A stretch of 64,000 nucleotides of DNA, from contig JAOZIE010000001.1 in assembly GCA_026014485.1 (NCBI GenBank), positions 3,336 to 67,335 on the forward strand, written 5' to 3'. The notes beneath the pieces were generated by a model, which ran no database searches, was not told the origin of the DNA, and saw only the letters and a program-made list of their open reading frames with translations. The stretch's first letter is position 1; each line of letters starts with the position of its first letter. The position numbers and the translations under genes were made by a program. Shown in pieces: positions 1 to 8,909 of this stretch. The DNA comes from Candidatus Bathyarchaeota archaeon (GTDB taxonomy: Archaea; Thermoproteota; Bathyarchaeia; Bathyarchaeales; Bathycorpusculaceae).

Positions 1-51
1 GGTGTCGGCCTTCGGAGCCGGAGATCGTGGGTTCAAATCCCACCGGACCCG
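1..51 (+). tRNA. 3' part of a type II tRNA (Ser or Leu), cut by window edge
   Basis: The first bases form a variable-arm hairpin (TCGGC-CTTCGGA-GCCGG), then a T-arm GTGGG-TTCAAAT-CCCAC at 27-43, the 3' acceptor strand CGGACCC at 44-50 and a G discriminator at 51. The long variable arm makes this a type II tRNA. A G discriminator fits Ser better than Leu, but the anticodon lies left of the window. CCA is not encoded after the discriminator. Confidence 0.8.
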
Positions 52-288
52 CTTCAACTCCACTTCTTTGCAGCCTACAATTCCCCTTTTTTCTTTTTTG
101 CTCGATTGGATGTGTGTTGGTGTTTGTGCAATACATTTTTTTGTCTTTTCACGCCTGTTCTTCTATGCAGGTAACCCTGCAGCCATGTAGCATGGTTATT
201 CAAGCCGTTTTGCCATCAATCGATAGAGTGAACAATAAGCACAGTTACTTTTCAAACTAAAGTGGCTGATTGTTTTTTAATTAGAAAA

Positions 289-298
289 GCTTTTAAGC
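289..298 (+). promoter_or_regulatory. possible TATA box of the PQQ-propeller gene
   Basis: The stretch between the tRNA and the first gene (52-347) is AT-rich and holds no convincing ORF. GCTTTTAAGC lies about 55 bases before the ATG, at a reasonable distance for an archaeal TATA element followed by a short leader ending in the purine-rich AGGGAGAGAG. Confidence 0.3.
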
Positions 299-347
299 AC
301 ATTTCTCGAAATAGAACATATCTCAAAATTAGGGAGAGAGATTTGAG

Positions 348-3300
348 ATGAAAAAAAGATATTTGGGCGCTATTTGTATCGCCTTACTTTTTTTTGCATA
401 TGCACTGCTTTTCGTTAATGCACCAGAACCCGGATACTCACACACCACATATATACAACAGTTTTCTGTGACCTTTGACGGAAAATGGACCACTGACGCA
501 GAATGGACCGACGCTGAGCAGACTGCCATTTCCGCAAATGCGGTTTTCAGAAGCAAGTATGATTTTGGCGGCTACCCCTCTGCTATCTACGAAAGCTTCA
601 TTATCGAATTTCTAAGTGATAACACAAACGATGTCAGTGATTATTGGCAAATTTGCTTAGACGGCGGCGAGGAAGGCCCAACGGGAGGATCAGCACCTCA
701 AACAGACGATATGAGAATTGACATTGTTGGACACACCACCGTAAACATCTTCCGTGGAGATGGAAGCAACTGGGTTGAAGCTACCGCTCCTTCAACACTC
801 TCATATGGGAATTCGATAACTGCAACTCCCATCTCGGGGACTCCCCACTGGGTCTTGGAAATTACTTTGGACAAGATGACGTGGGGATTGGGACCCGAAT
901 TTGCAGCCAGAATAGCCGCATATGACCCAGAGCTTGGGCTTCAAGCTTGGCCCCCGACTTCTGCTGATGTCCCCGATCAATGGGGCGCTGTCCCATACTC
1001 AATGGATGCAAAGGACATCACTGAGACCCCAACCCCTGCACCAAGCGGTTCAGTTACCCCTGCTCCAACTACCACGCCGACTCCTACACCTACTGCTTCT
1101 CCAACTGCGGTTCCTACTGACTCGCCAACTCCCGCTCCGACCGCTTCACCTACAGCTGTTCCCACTGCTTCACCTAGTCCTGCTCCAACCGCTACAGCTA
1201 CTCCAACTCCCACGGCGACACCTATGCCGACCCCTGTTCCAACAGTTGCTCCGAACCCTGAATATGGTGACATAATGCAGTATGAATGGCCTTATGGCGC
1301 GTATAATGAGTCTCGTTTGCTGTCTTATGATGGGCCTGCACCGAACAACCCTGAATTGCTGTGGACATTTACTGCGCCAATTCCTGCGAACCTGTCTTGG
1401 TGGCAAGCATACGGTTACTACCCCTCAAGTGCGGTGACAAGTTTCAGTGGAAAAACCTTTGTTTGCGGCAACAACGCGGTCTACGCACTTGATCCCTTCA
1501 GTGGCAAACTCATCTGGCAATCCAATGCAACTGGACTTCGCGGCTTCGTGCCAATGGGCGTTTGGAAACTTGATGATACATACATGTGTTTAGATACAGG
1601 CGGCGGAGTGTATTCAACAACCGGTGGCTTAGCATGTTACCGCATAGATAACGGTCAACTTGTCTGGAGTGTCGACATGGGAATTGTAGGACACGCTGGA
1701 GGCGAACTAAAGAATTACTGGCCAATGACGCAGTCTGTTGAGCTGAAAATGAAGTATGTACTCAATTATAACACCACTACCCTACTCAACAAAGTTGTTG
1801 CTTGGGACCTATCAGAAACTCCTGACCCCCCGCATATAGCATGGGAATACACAGTCAACGAACCATGTGAAATCCTGTGCTTTGGAGATGGCAAACTCTT
1901 CATAGGAACCTACACGTTCCACATATTTGCTTTAGATGGGAAAACTGGAGACCTATTGTGGACCGCAAACAAAGTGGGATTAGCAGGATACTCAGCTATC
2001 TACGCGAATGGGAAACTCTACCATGGTGACGCAAGCACAAGACTCACATGCTACGATGCAAACAACGGTACTGTGCTGTGGGACGCTGTTCAAACCGGAA
2101 GAGAATTCTTCTCGTATGGCGAGGCTTATGCATATGAAAGAATCTTTGCCAAGAACATAGGCGTTGAAGGCTTTCTAGGCTGTTGGGATGCAAATACTGG
2201 AGACCTGCTATGGAAGACTGCGCCTGCTGACTACTACATCGGATATCTGCTGCCCTGCGTGGGCGACGGAAAAATGTTCATTGTCAGAAGCGACGGCTCA
2301 ACCACTACGGGACGGGAACCAATGGAAGCGCATTTTGCGTGCCTTGATGCATTCACTGGTGAGGTCTTGTGGACTCTTCCATATCAATTCAACAGTCCAA
2401 CGCTTGGTTACGGAATGCTTTTCGGTATATCAGGCAGTACAGTGTACTGTTTTGGTGACTCTAAGAGACCTTGGTCGTACTTCCGTGGAAGCGTGGACAA
2501 TCCGGGTGTAGGCCAAACGGGCCCCACAGACATATCAAGTCCAAGGTGGACTTACCAAACAAACGATGCCGTTCAATCGTCACCGGCAATTGTGGACGAC
2601 AAAGTATACTTCGGCTCAAATGACAAGAACATCTATTGCGTTGATGCCTCTACCGGCAGCATGATTTGGAAGTACGAGACCCAGTATAAACAGAGGTCTT
2701 CTCCAGCAGTAGCGGATGGCAGAGTCTATACCGGAGTTGACGACGGCTACATATACTGTTTTAATGCTCAAACTGGCGAAGTCTTATGGAAGAAAGACAT
2801 CTACGCTGGAAATGTACCTCCTGTGCTGATTGAGGTTTCGTCATTCCAACCGCGTTCTTCACCAATCGTTTATGGCAACAGCCTATTTGTAGGCGCTTTA
2901 GACAACAATGTTTACTGCCTCAACACAGCTGATGGAAACATCAAATGGACGTATCCAACAGAAGACCCAATTTGTGGTTCCCCCGCATACTCTCAAGGCA
3001 GAGTCTTCATTGCATCTACAGACAGAAACATGTACGCGTTGGACGCAGATACCGGCAGCAAACTGTGGAACTGGACTACACCGAAAAAGACGACACAGCT
3101 GCATTTCGCTCCTACTCCAGTGGTGGCAGACGGAAAAGTCTTCTTTGGCGGCGGCGCTGCGTATGCGCAACCTATCATTTTCGTAGCCCTCAATGTAAAC
3201 GATGGCAGTGAAGCTTGGGTTGTTAACATGGATTCCAGTTCTAACACCCAACCGATTCAGGCTCCAACATACTATAAGGGTGTTCTATACACTTCAGAGC

Positions 3301-4202
3301 ATATGGGTGCAGCAGCCTTCAATGCTACCGATGGAGCCCGCCTCTGGTATCAGTGGCTTGGCTTCCAAGTGTTCGGTTCAGTGGCAGTTGCCGATGATTT
3401 ACAAGGTGATGCACTTGGGAATAGTGTTGGCGGAAAACTATACGTCGGATGTGATAGCTACAGCGTTACCTGCTTCAGACTAAACGGGTCAGTATTATCC
3501 TCGTACACAACCGAGGGGCAAGTTAGCTCTTCTCCTGCGCTCTACGATGGTAAACTCTACGTTGGTTCGGTTGACGGAAAACTATACTGCTTTGATGATT
3601 CACCAAGACCCGCCATGAGCCTTGACGCTTGGTCAGACAAAGGCGACGAAATGTGGAACAACGAAACCATAAACATCTTAGGCAAACTAAATCCGGGCAT
3701 TCCAAACGCACCTATAACAATCTGCTTAACAAAACCCGATTTAACTTCATTGAATGTTGCAGCAAATGCTGATGCACTCGGTACGTTCGAACTTGATTAT
3801 AGTCCAAAAGAGGCAGGCCAATGGGGCTGGGTGGCGTACTTTGAAGGCGAGATGAAACCAAGCATAATCTACGATGAAACCTACAGCGAATATAATTTGC
3901 TGAACGTAATTGAGGCGCCAGTCCAACCCACACCTGCTTCAACAGTCACGCCTGCTCCAACAGCAACCCCCGCCGTAACGCCTACTCCTACACTGAATCC
4001 AACCGTAACGCCTACGCCAGCCATGACTTCAACACCCGAACCCACTATGACCCCCACTCCAACTGTTACTGCAGAGCCAACAGCAACGCCCGCATCAACC
4101 CAAGGCGGATTAGCCCCCGTATACATCTACACTATAGTCGCTATAGTAGCTGCGATAGTGATTGTTATAGTCGCTTTCTTCTTCTCACGAAGGAGAAAGT
4201 AA
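348..4202 (+). CDS. secreted, membrane-anchored PQQ-like beta-propeller protein
   Basis: A 1284-residue surface protein. It starts with a signal-type hydrophobic segment (about residues 1-25). A CBM9/DOMON-like beta domain follows (about 35-215), then a Thr/Pro/Ala linker (about 223-296). Next come many PQQ-type blades with repeated 'YCxDAxTGxxxWK' and 'SSPAVxDGxVYxGSxD' patterns (about 330-1090). The C-terminus has an Ig-like domain, a second Thr/Pro linker and a transmembrane helix ending in RRRK. Family knowledge: such propellers bind partners or polysaccharide and need not bind PQQ. The likely role is a cell-surface binding or scaffold protein, with the N-terminal domain hinting at carbohydrate. 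The ATG follows AGGGAGAGAG. The antisense ORFs in the linkers are shadows of the repeats. Confidence 0.85.
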   Translation: MKKRYLGAICIALLFFAYALLFVNAPEPGYSHTTYIQQFSVTFDGKWTTDAEWTDAEQTAISANAVFRSKYDFGGYPSAIYESFIIEFLSDNTNDVSDYWQICLDGGEEGPTGGSAPQTDDMRIDIVGHTTVNIFRGDGSNWVEATAPSTLSYGNSITATPISGTPHWVLEITLDKMTWGLGPEFAARIAAYDPELGLQAWPPTSADVPDQWGAVPYSMDAKDITETPTPAPSGSVTPAPTTTPTPTPTASPTAVPTDSPTPAPTASPTAVPTASPSPAPTATATPTPTATPMPTPVPTVAPNPEYGDIMQYEWPYGAYNESRLLSYDGPAPNNPELLWTFTAPIPANLSWWQAYGYYPSSAVTSFSGKTFVCGNNAVYALDPFSGKLIWQSNATGLRGFVPMGVWKLDDTYMCLDTGGGVYSTTGGLACYRIDNGQLVWSVDMGIVGHAGGELKNYWPMTQSVELKMKYVLNYNTTTLLNKVVAWDLSETPDPPHIAWEYTVNEPCEILCFGDGKLFIGTYTFHIFALDGKTGDLLWTANKVGLAGYSAIYANGKLYHGDASTRLTCYDANNGTVLWDAVQTGREFFSYGEAYAYERIFAKNIGVEGFLGCWDANTGDLLWKTAPADYYIGYLLPCVGDGKMFIVRSDGSTTTGREPMEAHFACLDAFTGEVLWTLPYQFNSPTLGYGMLFGISGSTVYCFGDSKRPWSYFRGSVDNPGVGQTGPTDISSPRWTYQTNDAVQSSPAIVDDKVYFGSNDKNIYCVDASTGSMIWKYETQYKQRSSPAVADGRVYTGVDDGYIYCFNAQTGEVLWKKDIYAGNVPPVLIEVSSFQPRSSPIVYGNSLFVGALDNNVYCLNTADGNIKWTYPTEDPICGSPAYSQGRVFIASTDRNMYALDADTGSKLWNWTTPKKTTQLHFAPTPVVADGKVFFGGGAAYAQPIIFVALNVNDGSEAWVVNMDSSSNTQPIQAPTYYKGVLYTSEHMGAAAFNATDGARLWYQWLGFQVFGSVAVADDLQGDALGNSVGGKLYVGCDSYSVTCFRLNGSVLSSYTTEGQVSSSPALYDGKLYVGSVDGKLYCFDDSPRPAMSLDAWSDKGDEMWNNETINILGKLNPGIPNAPITICLTKPDLTSLNVAANADALGTFELDYSPKEAGQWGWVAYFEGEMKPSIIYDETYSEYNLLNVIEAPVQPTPASTVTPAPTATPAVTPTPTLNPTVTPTPAMTSTPEPTMTPTPTVTAEPTATPASTQGGLAPVYIYTIVAIVAAIVIVIVAFFFSRRRK

Positions 4203-4316
4203 CCCCCTCATTTTTTGTAAAAAATCAGCCAAACCTGAGAAAAAAATCTAAACTCAAGCAAAAAACCCGACGGCGAACTTGAGTCAAAACGTCCCGCTAG
4301 CGAATCCGCTTCTTTT

Positions 4317-4589
4317 TTATGAATTTTTGGCGGTTGCGGCTTTCTGGTTGACTTTTATGGGTGTTGCATCCTTAGATGTTGATTTGCCACGGTTTCCATG
4401 TTGGTTTGACTGCAGAAAACGCCAATAGCGACCTCCCCCTATAGATTTCTGCCTCAAAACAATATCAACCGACAAATAGGTGCGTGATTTCCAGTTTTCT
4501 AAGCATTTCACGCGTCCATCTTCCCGTATTATCAATGATTTGTTAATGTCATCAAAAGAGAATTGTGTCTTGTTTGTTGCTTTGGGCAT
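4317..4589 (-). CDS. small basic hypothetical protein
   Basis: A 90-residue ORF in the 430-bp space between the PQQ gene and the HAD gene, 42 bases downstream of the HAD stop in the same direction. It starts with ATG but has no clear Shine-Dalgarno sequence. The N-terminal half alternates charged and hydrophobic residues like a folded domain, and the last 30 residues are Lys/Ser/Thr/Ala-rich and probably disordered. I recognise no family. It could be spurious; its support is its composition and its position at the end of a minus-strand unit. Confidence 0.35.
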   Translation of the reverse strand: MPKATNKTQFSFDDINKSLIIREDGRVKCLENWKSRTYLSVDIVLRQKSIGGGRYWRFLQSNQHGNRGKSTSKDATPIKVNQKAATAKNS

Positions 4590-4631
4590 TTCTGAAGAGG
4601 GTTCTGAAAGTTCTTTTCGGTTTTCTAACGG

Positions 4632-5351
4632 TTAGAGGTTCTGAATGGCTGTTGGGAGTTCGTTTAGGTTTTTTATGGTTTGGTCGGGTTTATGGTTTTC
4701 TAGGTCCTTTTGGGGGCGTCTGTCGATGTAGATGGTTTTCATGCCGATTTTCTGTGGACCCATAACGTCTGCGTCTACAGTGTCGCCTACAAACACGGCT
4801 TCTGCAGGCGCAAGCTGCAGTTTATCCAGGGCGTATTTGTAGATGTCGGGGTTGGGTTTGCGCCTGTTCACCGCCGCCGAAACGATTATCACGTCGAAGT
4901 ATCCACTTAAGCTGTGCTGCTGCAGCAGTGTCTGGACGCATTCGGGTATGGCGAAGTTGGAAACCAAGCCGAGGCGGTATTTGCCGTGGAGTTGGCCCAG
5001 AGCATCTGTTGCCTGCGGGTCAAGGGTGACGTAGTTCATGAATTCCCTGCAGAAAGCGTCGGTTGCGCCCTGCACCAGACTGGACTGCGCTTCAGTGTGG
5101 TACCCTAGGATTTTGAGGGCGTTTTGTATACGCATATTGAAGTGGGGCTCCTCCATCTTTTGGTCTGCCTCGTCGTAGAGGGCATCACGTGCTTGGATGT
5201 AGGCATCCCTGAAAGCTGAAAACGAGATCTGAACGCCGTTCCGAGCCAGAAAGGCATGCATACTTTTGACTGCGGGGCTGTAGAATGCGTGCTGTTTCTC
5301 AATCATAACAAGCGTGTCGAACATATCAAAGAGGACGGCTTTAATTGACAT
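4632..5351 (-). CDS. HAD-superfamily hydrolase
   Basis: A 239-residue haloacid dehalogenase-fold hydrolase. Motif I is LFDMFDTLV with nucleophile Asp9. The D+2 position is Phe, as in haloacid dehalogenases, where many phosphatases have Asp. Motif II is the Ser in VSNF, motif III the Lys in RRKPNPDIY, and motif IV is GDTVDADVMG. The helical insert after motif I is a C1-type cap. Length fits the family. Substrate cannot be read from sequence: a phosphatase of a small metabolite or an L-2-haloacid dehalogenase-like enzyme are both possible. ATG start. Confidence 0.9.
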   Translation of the reverse strand: MSIKAVLFDMFDTLVMIEKQHAFYSPAVKSMHAFLARNGVQISFSAFRDAYIQARDALYDEADQKMEEPHFNMRIQNALKILGYHTEAQSSLVQGATDAFCREFMNYVTLDPQATDALGQLHGKYRLGLVSNFAIPECVQTLLQQHSLSGYFDVIIVSAAVNRRKPNPDIYKYALDKLQLAPAEAVFVGDTVDADVMGPQKIGMKTIYIDRRPQKDLENHKPDQTIKNLNELPTAIQNL

Positions 5352-5505
5352 TTACGGTTTCCCTTTTAAGATTCAGACGCAAGAGTGCTTAAAACGGTTT
5401 TGCACAAAAATCCAGCTTCCACCCGTGTCTCCAAAACAAATTGGCAAGCGAAAAAGTCAAACCTGAAAAAACGCCAAAACACCATTTGCGTCAGTTCTGC
5501 GGGGT

Positions 5506-5628
5506 TCAGCCAGCTTGGATTTCCATGTAGCTCTTGACTTTCTCTTTAAGTCCAGGGTACTGGTCCAGCATGGCTTTCACGATTTGCCAGCGGAACTCTT
5601 CATTTACGAATTGAGTTTCCATTTTCAT
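5506..5628 (-). CDS. 40-residue small protein, translationally coupled
   Basis: Too short for the ORF track. It reads MKMETQFVNEEF... and ends ...YMEIQAG, a mainly helical, charged peptide. Its ATG overlaps the TGA of the upstream small gene as ATGA (5625-5628), and a strong GGGAGGA lies 3 bases before it. Both signs argue that it is a real, coupled gene. I recognise no family. The pairing of a basic protein with a short partner recalls toxin-antitoxin or small-subunit pairs, but nothing in the sequence proves that. Confidence 0.6.
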   Translation of the reverse strand: MKMETQFVNEEFRWQIVKAMLDQYPGLKEKVKSYMEIQAG

Positions 5629-5963
5629 GTTCCTCCCTTCACGGAGTCCAGGTTAAAGGCAGCCTGCAGGCCCCGATGGTTCCTCTTGATGAGGCACCTG
5701 AGTTGTTCGTGCCGCGTCAAGTCTTCAACTTTCTGAGTGCTTTTCTGAGTGAGGTTGTAGACTTCTTTGTCGTTATTTTTGGTCTTAGCCAATATTTTTG
5801 TGGCCATCAGGAGCTTAAGGGGTTGGTTAAGCTGGTTGAAGTTGAGGTGGGCTTTGTGTATTATCTGTGTTTTCAATGCGTCTACTTTGGCTTTGTTTAT
5901 GATTTCAGCCGAGATGATTAGTTTGTTGCGTCGCGGGGGCTTTTCCATCTGTTTTGTGGTCAT
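5625..5963 (-). CDS. basic helical hypothetical protein
   Basis: About 112 residues from the ATG at 5963. The track extends it to a TTG at 5999, which has no Shine-Dalgarno sequence. The protein is Lys/Asn/Gln-rich and predicted helical, with a basic C-terminal stretch (LIKRNHRGLQ) that could contact nucleic acid. No family recognised. Its stop overlaps the start of the 40-residue gene as ATGA, so the two form an operon. The HAD gene lies about 150 bases downstream on the same strand. Confidence 0.5.
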   Translation of the reverse strand: MTTKQMEKPPRRNKLIISAEIINKAKVDALKTQIIHKAHLNFNQLNQPLKLLMATKILAKTKNNDKEVYNLTQKSTQKVEDLTRHEQLRCLIKRNHRGLQAAFNLDSVKGGT

Positions 5964-6135
5964 TGTGGTGCCTTCGCCAAGAGGGTTCTCTGGTATCAAG
6001 TTTCTTGTGTCTTATTTTAATCCCTGCTCCCAGCCTCAGACTATATCGAAAACCAGAATATTCCTAGACCCAAGCAGGAGATAAAACGGAAAACCTTTTC
6101 TGAGTCATCGAGCAAAAACAATTGGAGAACGCCAA

Positions 6136-6633
6136 ATGCTCATCGGAATAATCGCAGACACCCACGACAACCTGCCCCTGGTCGAGAAGGCAGTTAGGCG
6201 GCTGAACAGCGAAAACGTCAAACTGGTTTTGCATGCGGGAGACTACACCTCGCCGTTCACGATACCCAAGTTCAAGGCGCTCAACTGCAACCTCGTCGGC
6301 GTATTCGGCAACAACGACGGCGACCACGAATTCCTCAAGAAACGGTTCAGCGAAAACCAAAACTGCACCATCCACGGCACATTTGCACAGGTAGATGCAG
6401 AAGGCTTCAAAATCGCCCTGATACACGGACACGAAACCGAACTGCTGAATGCACTGGTTAACTACGGCGGCTTTGACGCAGTGATAAGCGGACACACCCA
6501 CCTAAGCATAAACAAAACAAAGGACAAAACGTTGGTGATTAACCCCGGCGAAGCCTGTGGATACCTGTACGGGAAACCGACTTTGGCACTGCTGGATACG
6601 CAGAAACGGAAAGCAGAAATCGTCGAAATCTGA
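6136..6633 (+). CDS. YfcE/MJ0936-type metallophosphoesterase
   Basis: A 165-residue calcineurin-like phosphoesterase. All family motifs are visible: IADTHDN (Asp and His), HAGDYT, GNNDGD, IHGHE and SGHTHL, together supplying a two-metal site. The C-terminal INPGEACGYLYG matches the YfcE/MJ0936 subfamily, whose members hydrolyse phosphodiesters of the bis-pNPP or 2',3'-cyclic nucleotide type. The physiological substrate is unknown. Length is typical. It stands alone, convergent with moaA. Confidence 0.93.
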   Translation: MLIGIIADTHDNLPLVEKAVRRLNSENVKLVLHAGDYTSPFTIPKFKALNCNLVGVFGNNDGDHEFLKKRFSENQNCTIHGTFAQVDAEGFKIALIHGHETELLNALVNYGGFDAVISGHTHLSINKTKDKTLVINPGEACGYLYGKPTLALLDTQKRKAEIVEI

Positions 6634-6696
6634 GCGTAAGCACCCACACGAAAAAATTTTTTGCAGATTGCGTTTCTTTTTAGGTATAACTGCAGG

Positions 6697-7629
6697 TTAG
6701 TTGGGTTTGTTGTAGGGTTCTCTTAGCAGATTTGCCTGCATAAACAGTTCTTTGAGTTCTTCGTTGGTTGCTCCGTTTCTCAGGGGCGTTAGGATGTCGG
6801 TGAGGTTGTCGTTTCGCATTAGGCAGGGCTTGAGTTTGCCGTCGCTGGTCACCCGCATCCGCGTGCAGTGCATGCAGAAGTCGCTGTTCTCGGTCGGATG
6901 AACCACCTCCACAGTGACATCGGGCAGGTGATAGATGAGGCGGTTGTGCATGAGTCGCCGGGTCTCGATGCGCAAGGCTTTTTCGCGGAGGGTGGCTTCC
7001 TGTTCGATTAAGAAGCGGTGATGTTTCGAGTAGTATTCGCGGCTCACGTTTATGGGGTCTAACTCGATAAGCTGCAGAATCACGCCTATGTCCCGCGCGA
7101 AATCAATCATCTCAGAAACATCGGTGACGTTTACGCCCCGCAACACAACCATGTTCAGTTTAATCAGCGAAAAACCCGCCTCGATAGCCGCTTGGACTCC
7201 TGCCAAGGCGTTTTCGAGTTTGCCCCCAGTAAGCTTCTGGTAGGTTTCGGGATTCAACGTTGGCAAGCTGATGTTGACGCGTTTTAACCCCGCCGCACGC
7301 AGAGGTTTAGCTAACTCGTCTAGCATCAAGCCGTTGGTGGTCATCGAAAGGTCCCGCAGCCCTGGAATCGCTGCTATTGCCTGGACGAGCTCAACAACGT
7401 CTTGGCGCATTAACGGTTCGCCGCCTGTCAGCTTAATTCGTACGATGCCCAAGCTAACTGCGGTTTTGGCTATACGCACAATCTCGTCCAGAGTCATTTT
7501 TTCGGCGGAAACGTTGGCGCGGGCAACTTCGCCTTCGCGGTGGCAGTAAGTGCATGTTAAGTTGCAGCGCTGAGTAATTGAAATCCTCAAGTTCAGCAGG
7601 GGGCGTCCGCATTTATCCAATAAAGCCAT
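6697..7629 (-). CDS. moaA: GTP 3',8-cyclase MoaA
   Basis: A radical SAM enzyme of molybdenum cofactor synthesis, converting GTP to 3',8-cyclo-7,8-dihydro-GTP. The N-terminal cluster motif is CNLTCTYC (C-x3-C-x2-C), followed by the SAM-binding TGGEPLMRQD. The C-terminal auxiliary [4Fe-4S] motif CMHC...KPC (C-x2-C-x13-C) is intact. At 310 residues it is archaeal in length. It is the last gene of the orc1/cdc6 - wHTH - moaC - moaB - moaA unit and starts 2 bases after moaB ends. Confidence 0.97.
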   Translation of the reverse strand: MALLDKCGRPLLNLRISITQRCNLTCTYCHREGEVARANVSAEKMTLDEIVRIAKTAVSLGIVRIKLTGGEPLMRQDVVELVQAIAAIPGLRDLSMTTNGLMLDELAKPLRAAGLKRVNISLPTLNPETYQKLTGGKLENALAGVQAAIEAGFSLIKLNMVVLRGVNVTDVSEMIDFARDIGVILQLIELDPINVSREYYSKHHRFLIEQEATLREKALRIETRRLMHNRLIYHLPDVTVEVVHPTENSDFCMHCTRMRVTSDGKLKPCLMRNDNLTDILTPLRNGATNEELKELFMQANLLREPYNKPN

Positions 7630-7631
7630 CG

Positions 7632-8162
7632 TTATTCCCGAGCATGCTTGACGATATGACCAGCCTCGGGAGATATAAGCAGTTCTACGGCTGTTTTGGC
7701 AGCGTCAGGGGAACCAGGGATGCAAAACAGCACTTTGCCAGCTACGACGCCGGCGACGGCGCGGGTGGTTATGGCGCCTGAACCCATTTTATCGTAGCTT
7801 ATGCGTCGGAAGAATTCGCCAAAGCCAGGCAGAGGCTTCTCAAAGAAAGACGAAACGGTCTCTATTGTTATGTCTGAATGTGTAATGCCTGTGCCGCCGC
7901 AGAAAATCGCCGCTTCAACCCCATCGTTGGCTAAAATGCTTTTGACGGCGTGCTCAATCATGGTTTTCTCGTCGGATACTACGCGTCTAAACAGCACTGT
8001 ATGCCCTGCCGCCTTCAGCAGCGTCTCGATGGTGTCTCCTGAAATGTCTGTTGATTCCTCGCCTCGCTGCATTGCAAGGTAGCGTGAGGTGCTGCAGATG
8101 AAAACAGCGAAAGTCACTTTCCGCGGCGCGTGTGCCTTGTGGGTTTTTGTGCTTTCACTCAA
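7632..8162 (-). CDS. moaB: molybdenum cofactor biosynthesis protein MoaB
   Basis: A 176-residue MoaB/MogA-fold protein that in archaea is thought to adenylylate molybdopterin. The molybdopterin-binding signature FCGGTGITHSD and the later MGSGAITTRAVAG are present. The N-terminus is a basic tail before the Rossmann-like core. Start is TTG, 3 bases after the moaC stop, so translation is coupled. It lies between moaC and moaA. Confidence 0.95.
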   Translation of the reverse strand: MSESTKTHKAHAPRKVTFAVFICSTSRYLAMQRGEESTDISGDTIETLLKAAGHTVLFRRVVSDEKTMIEHAVKSILANDGVEAAIFCGGTGITHSDITIETVSSFFEKPLPGFGEFFRRISYDKMGSGAITTRAVAGVVAGKVLFCIPGSPDAAKTAVELLISPEAGHIVKHARE

Positions 8163-8165
8163 AGG

Positions 8166-8603
8166 CTACACCTGCTTGAACTTTTTTACTACGTGAATAT
8201 CCTCAATAGCTGTTGACGGGTACTGCCCCGCCTCGTCTTTCTCGTATTGCTTGGTCATGTCCCAGACTGTGAGCAGCGCAGCAGAAACCGCCGTTAAAGC
8301 CTCCATCTCCACACCTGTCTGCGCCAGGGTTTTAACCAGAGCGGTAACCTCAACAGCGGATTCGCCTGCGACTTTGGCTTCAACTTCCACCTTTGTTAGC
8401 GGTAGGGGGTGGCAAAGCGGAATGAGTTCGCTGCATTTCTTAGCCGCTAAAATCCCCGCTATCTTCGCCGTATACAACGGGTTGCCCTTAGCCGTTTTTC
8501 CCTGCTTGATGAGGGCTATGGTTTCGGGTTTAAGCTTGATTTTACCTGTTGCTGTGGCTTCCCGTAGCGTTTCGGGTTTAGCGGACACGTCAATCATGGT
8601 CAA
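8166..8603 (-). CDS. moaC: cyclic pyranopterin monophosphate synthase MoaC
   Basis: A 145-residue MoaC, which converts cyclo-dihydro-GTP into cyclic pyranopterin monophosphate. The conserved LIPLCHPLPLTKVEV and GVEMEALTAVSAALLTVWDM segments hold the active-site His and the dimer-interface residues. GGAGG lies 8 bases before the TTG at 8603, so the TTG is preferred over the ATG at 8597. It is followed immediately by moaB and moaA. Confidence 0.96.
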   Translation of the reverse strand: MTMIDVSAKPETLREATATGKIKLKPETIALIKQGKTAKGNPLYTAKIAGILAAKKCSELIPLCHPLPLTKVEVEAKVAGESAVEVTALVKTLAQTGVEMEALTAVSAALLTVWDMTKQYEKDEAGQYPSTAIEDIHVVKKFKQV

Positions 8604-8630
8604 CTCTTTTTCCTCCGTGAATAAGTGTGA

Positions 8631-8909
8631 TTACGTGGTTTCTTTTTCCCAGGCTTCAATCAGTGCCTGCACCACTTTTGCCTTCGCTGAGGCTTGGTTG
8701 AACCTGTACAAGCGTATTCTGCCATATGTCCTTTGCTGCAGGACGCCTTCATCCTCCAGCACCTTTAGATGTTTGCTTGTAGTGGAGAAGTTCAAGTGTA
8801 TTCTACGGGCGACACCTGACACGTTCAGCTCACCCAGCCGCGCCACTAGCTTTAGTATCTTCATCCGCGGCTTCGAAGAAAAAACCTCTTCTAACTCCAT
8901 GCGCTTCAC
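8631..8909 (-). CDS. ArsR-type winged-helix regulator
   Basis: A 92-residue winged-helix protein. The recognition helix segment NFSTTSKHLKVLEDEG and the wing RTYGRIRLYRF are typical of ArsR/HTH_5 proteins, and there are no metal-binding cysteines. Its GTG start overlaps the Orc1/Cdc6 stop (GTGA), so the two are co-translated. It sits between the initiator gene and moaCBA and could regulate this operon, but the sequence does not show its target. Confidence 0.85.
   Translation of the reverse strand: MKRMELEEVFSSKPRMKILKLVARLGELNVSGVARRIHLNFSTTSKHLKVLEDEGVLQQRTYGRIRLYRFNQASAKAKVVQALIEAWEKETT

Noticed and set aside
977-1273. Gly/Val-rich antisense ORFs in the PQQ gene linkers
   Set aside because: Shadows of Thr/Pro repeats; the same pattern occurs at 3881-4126.
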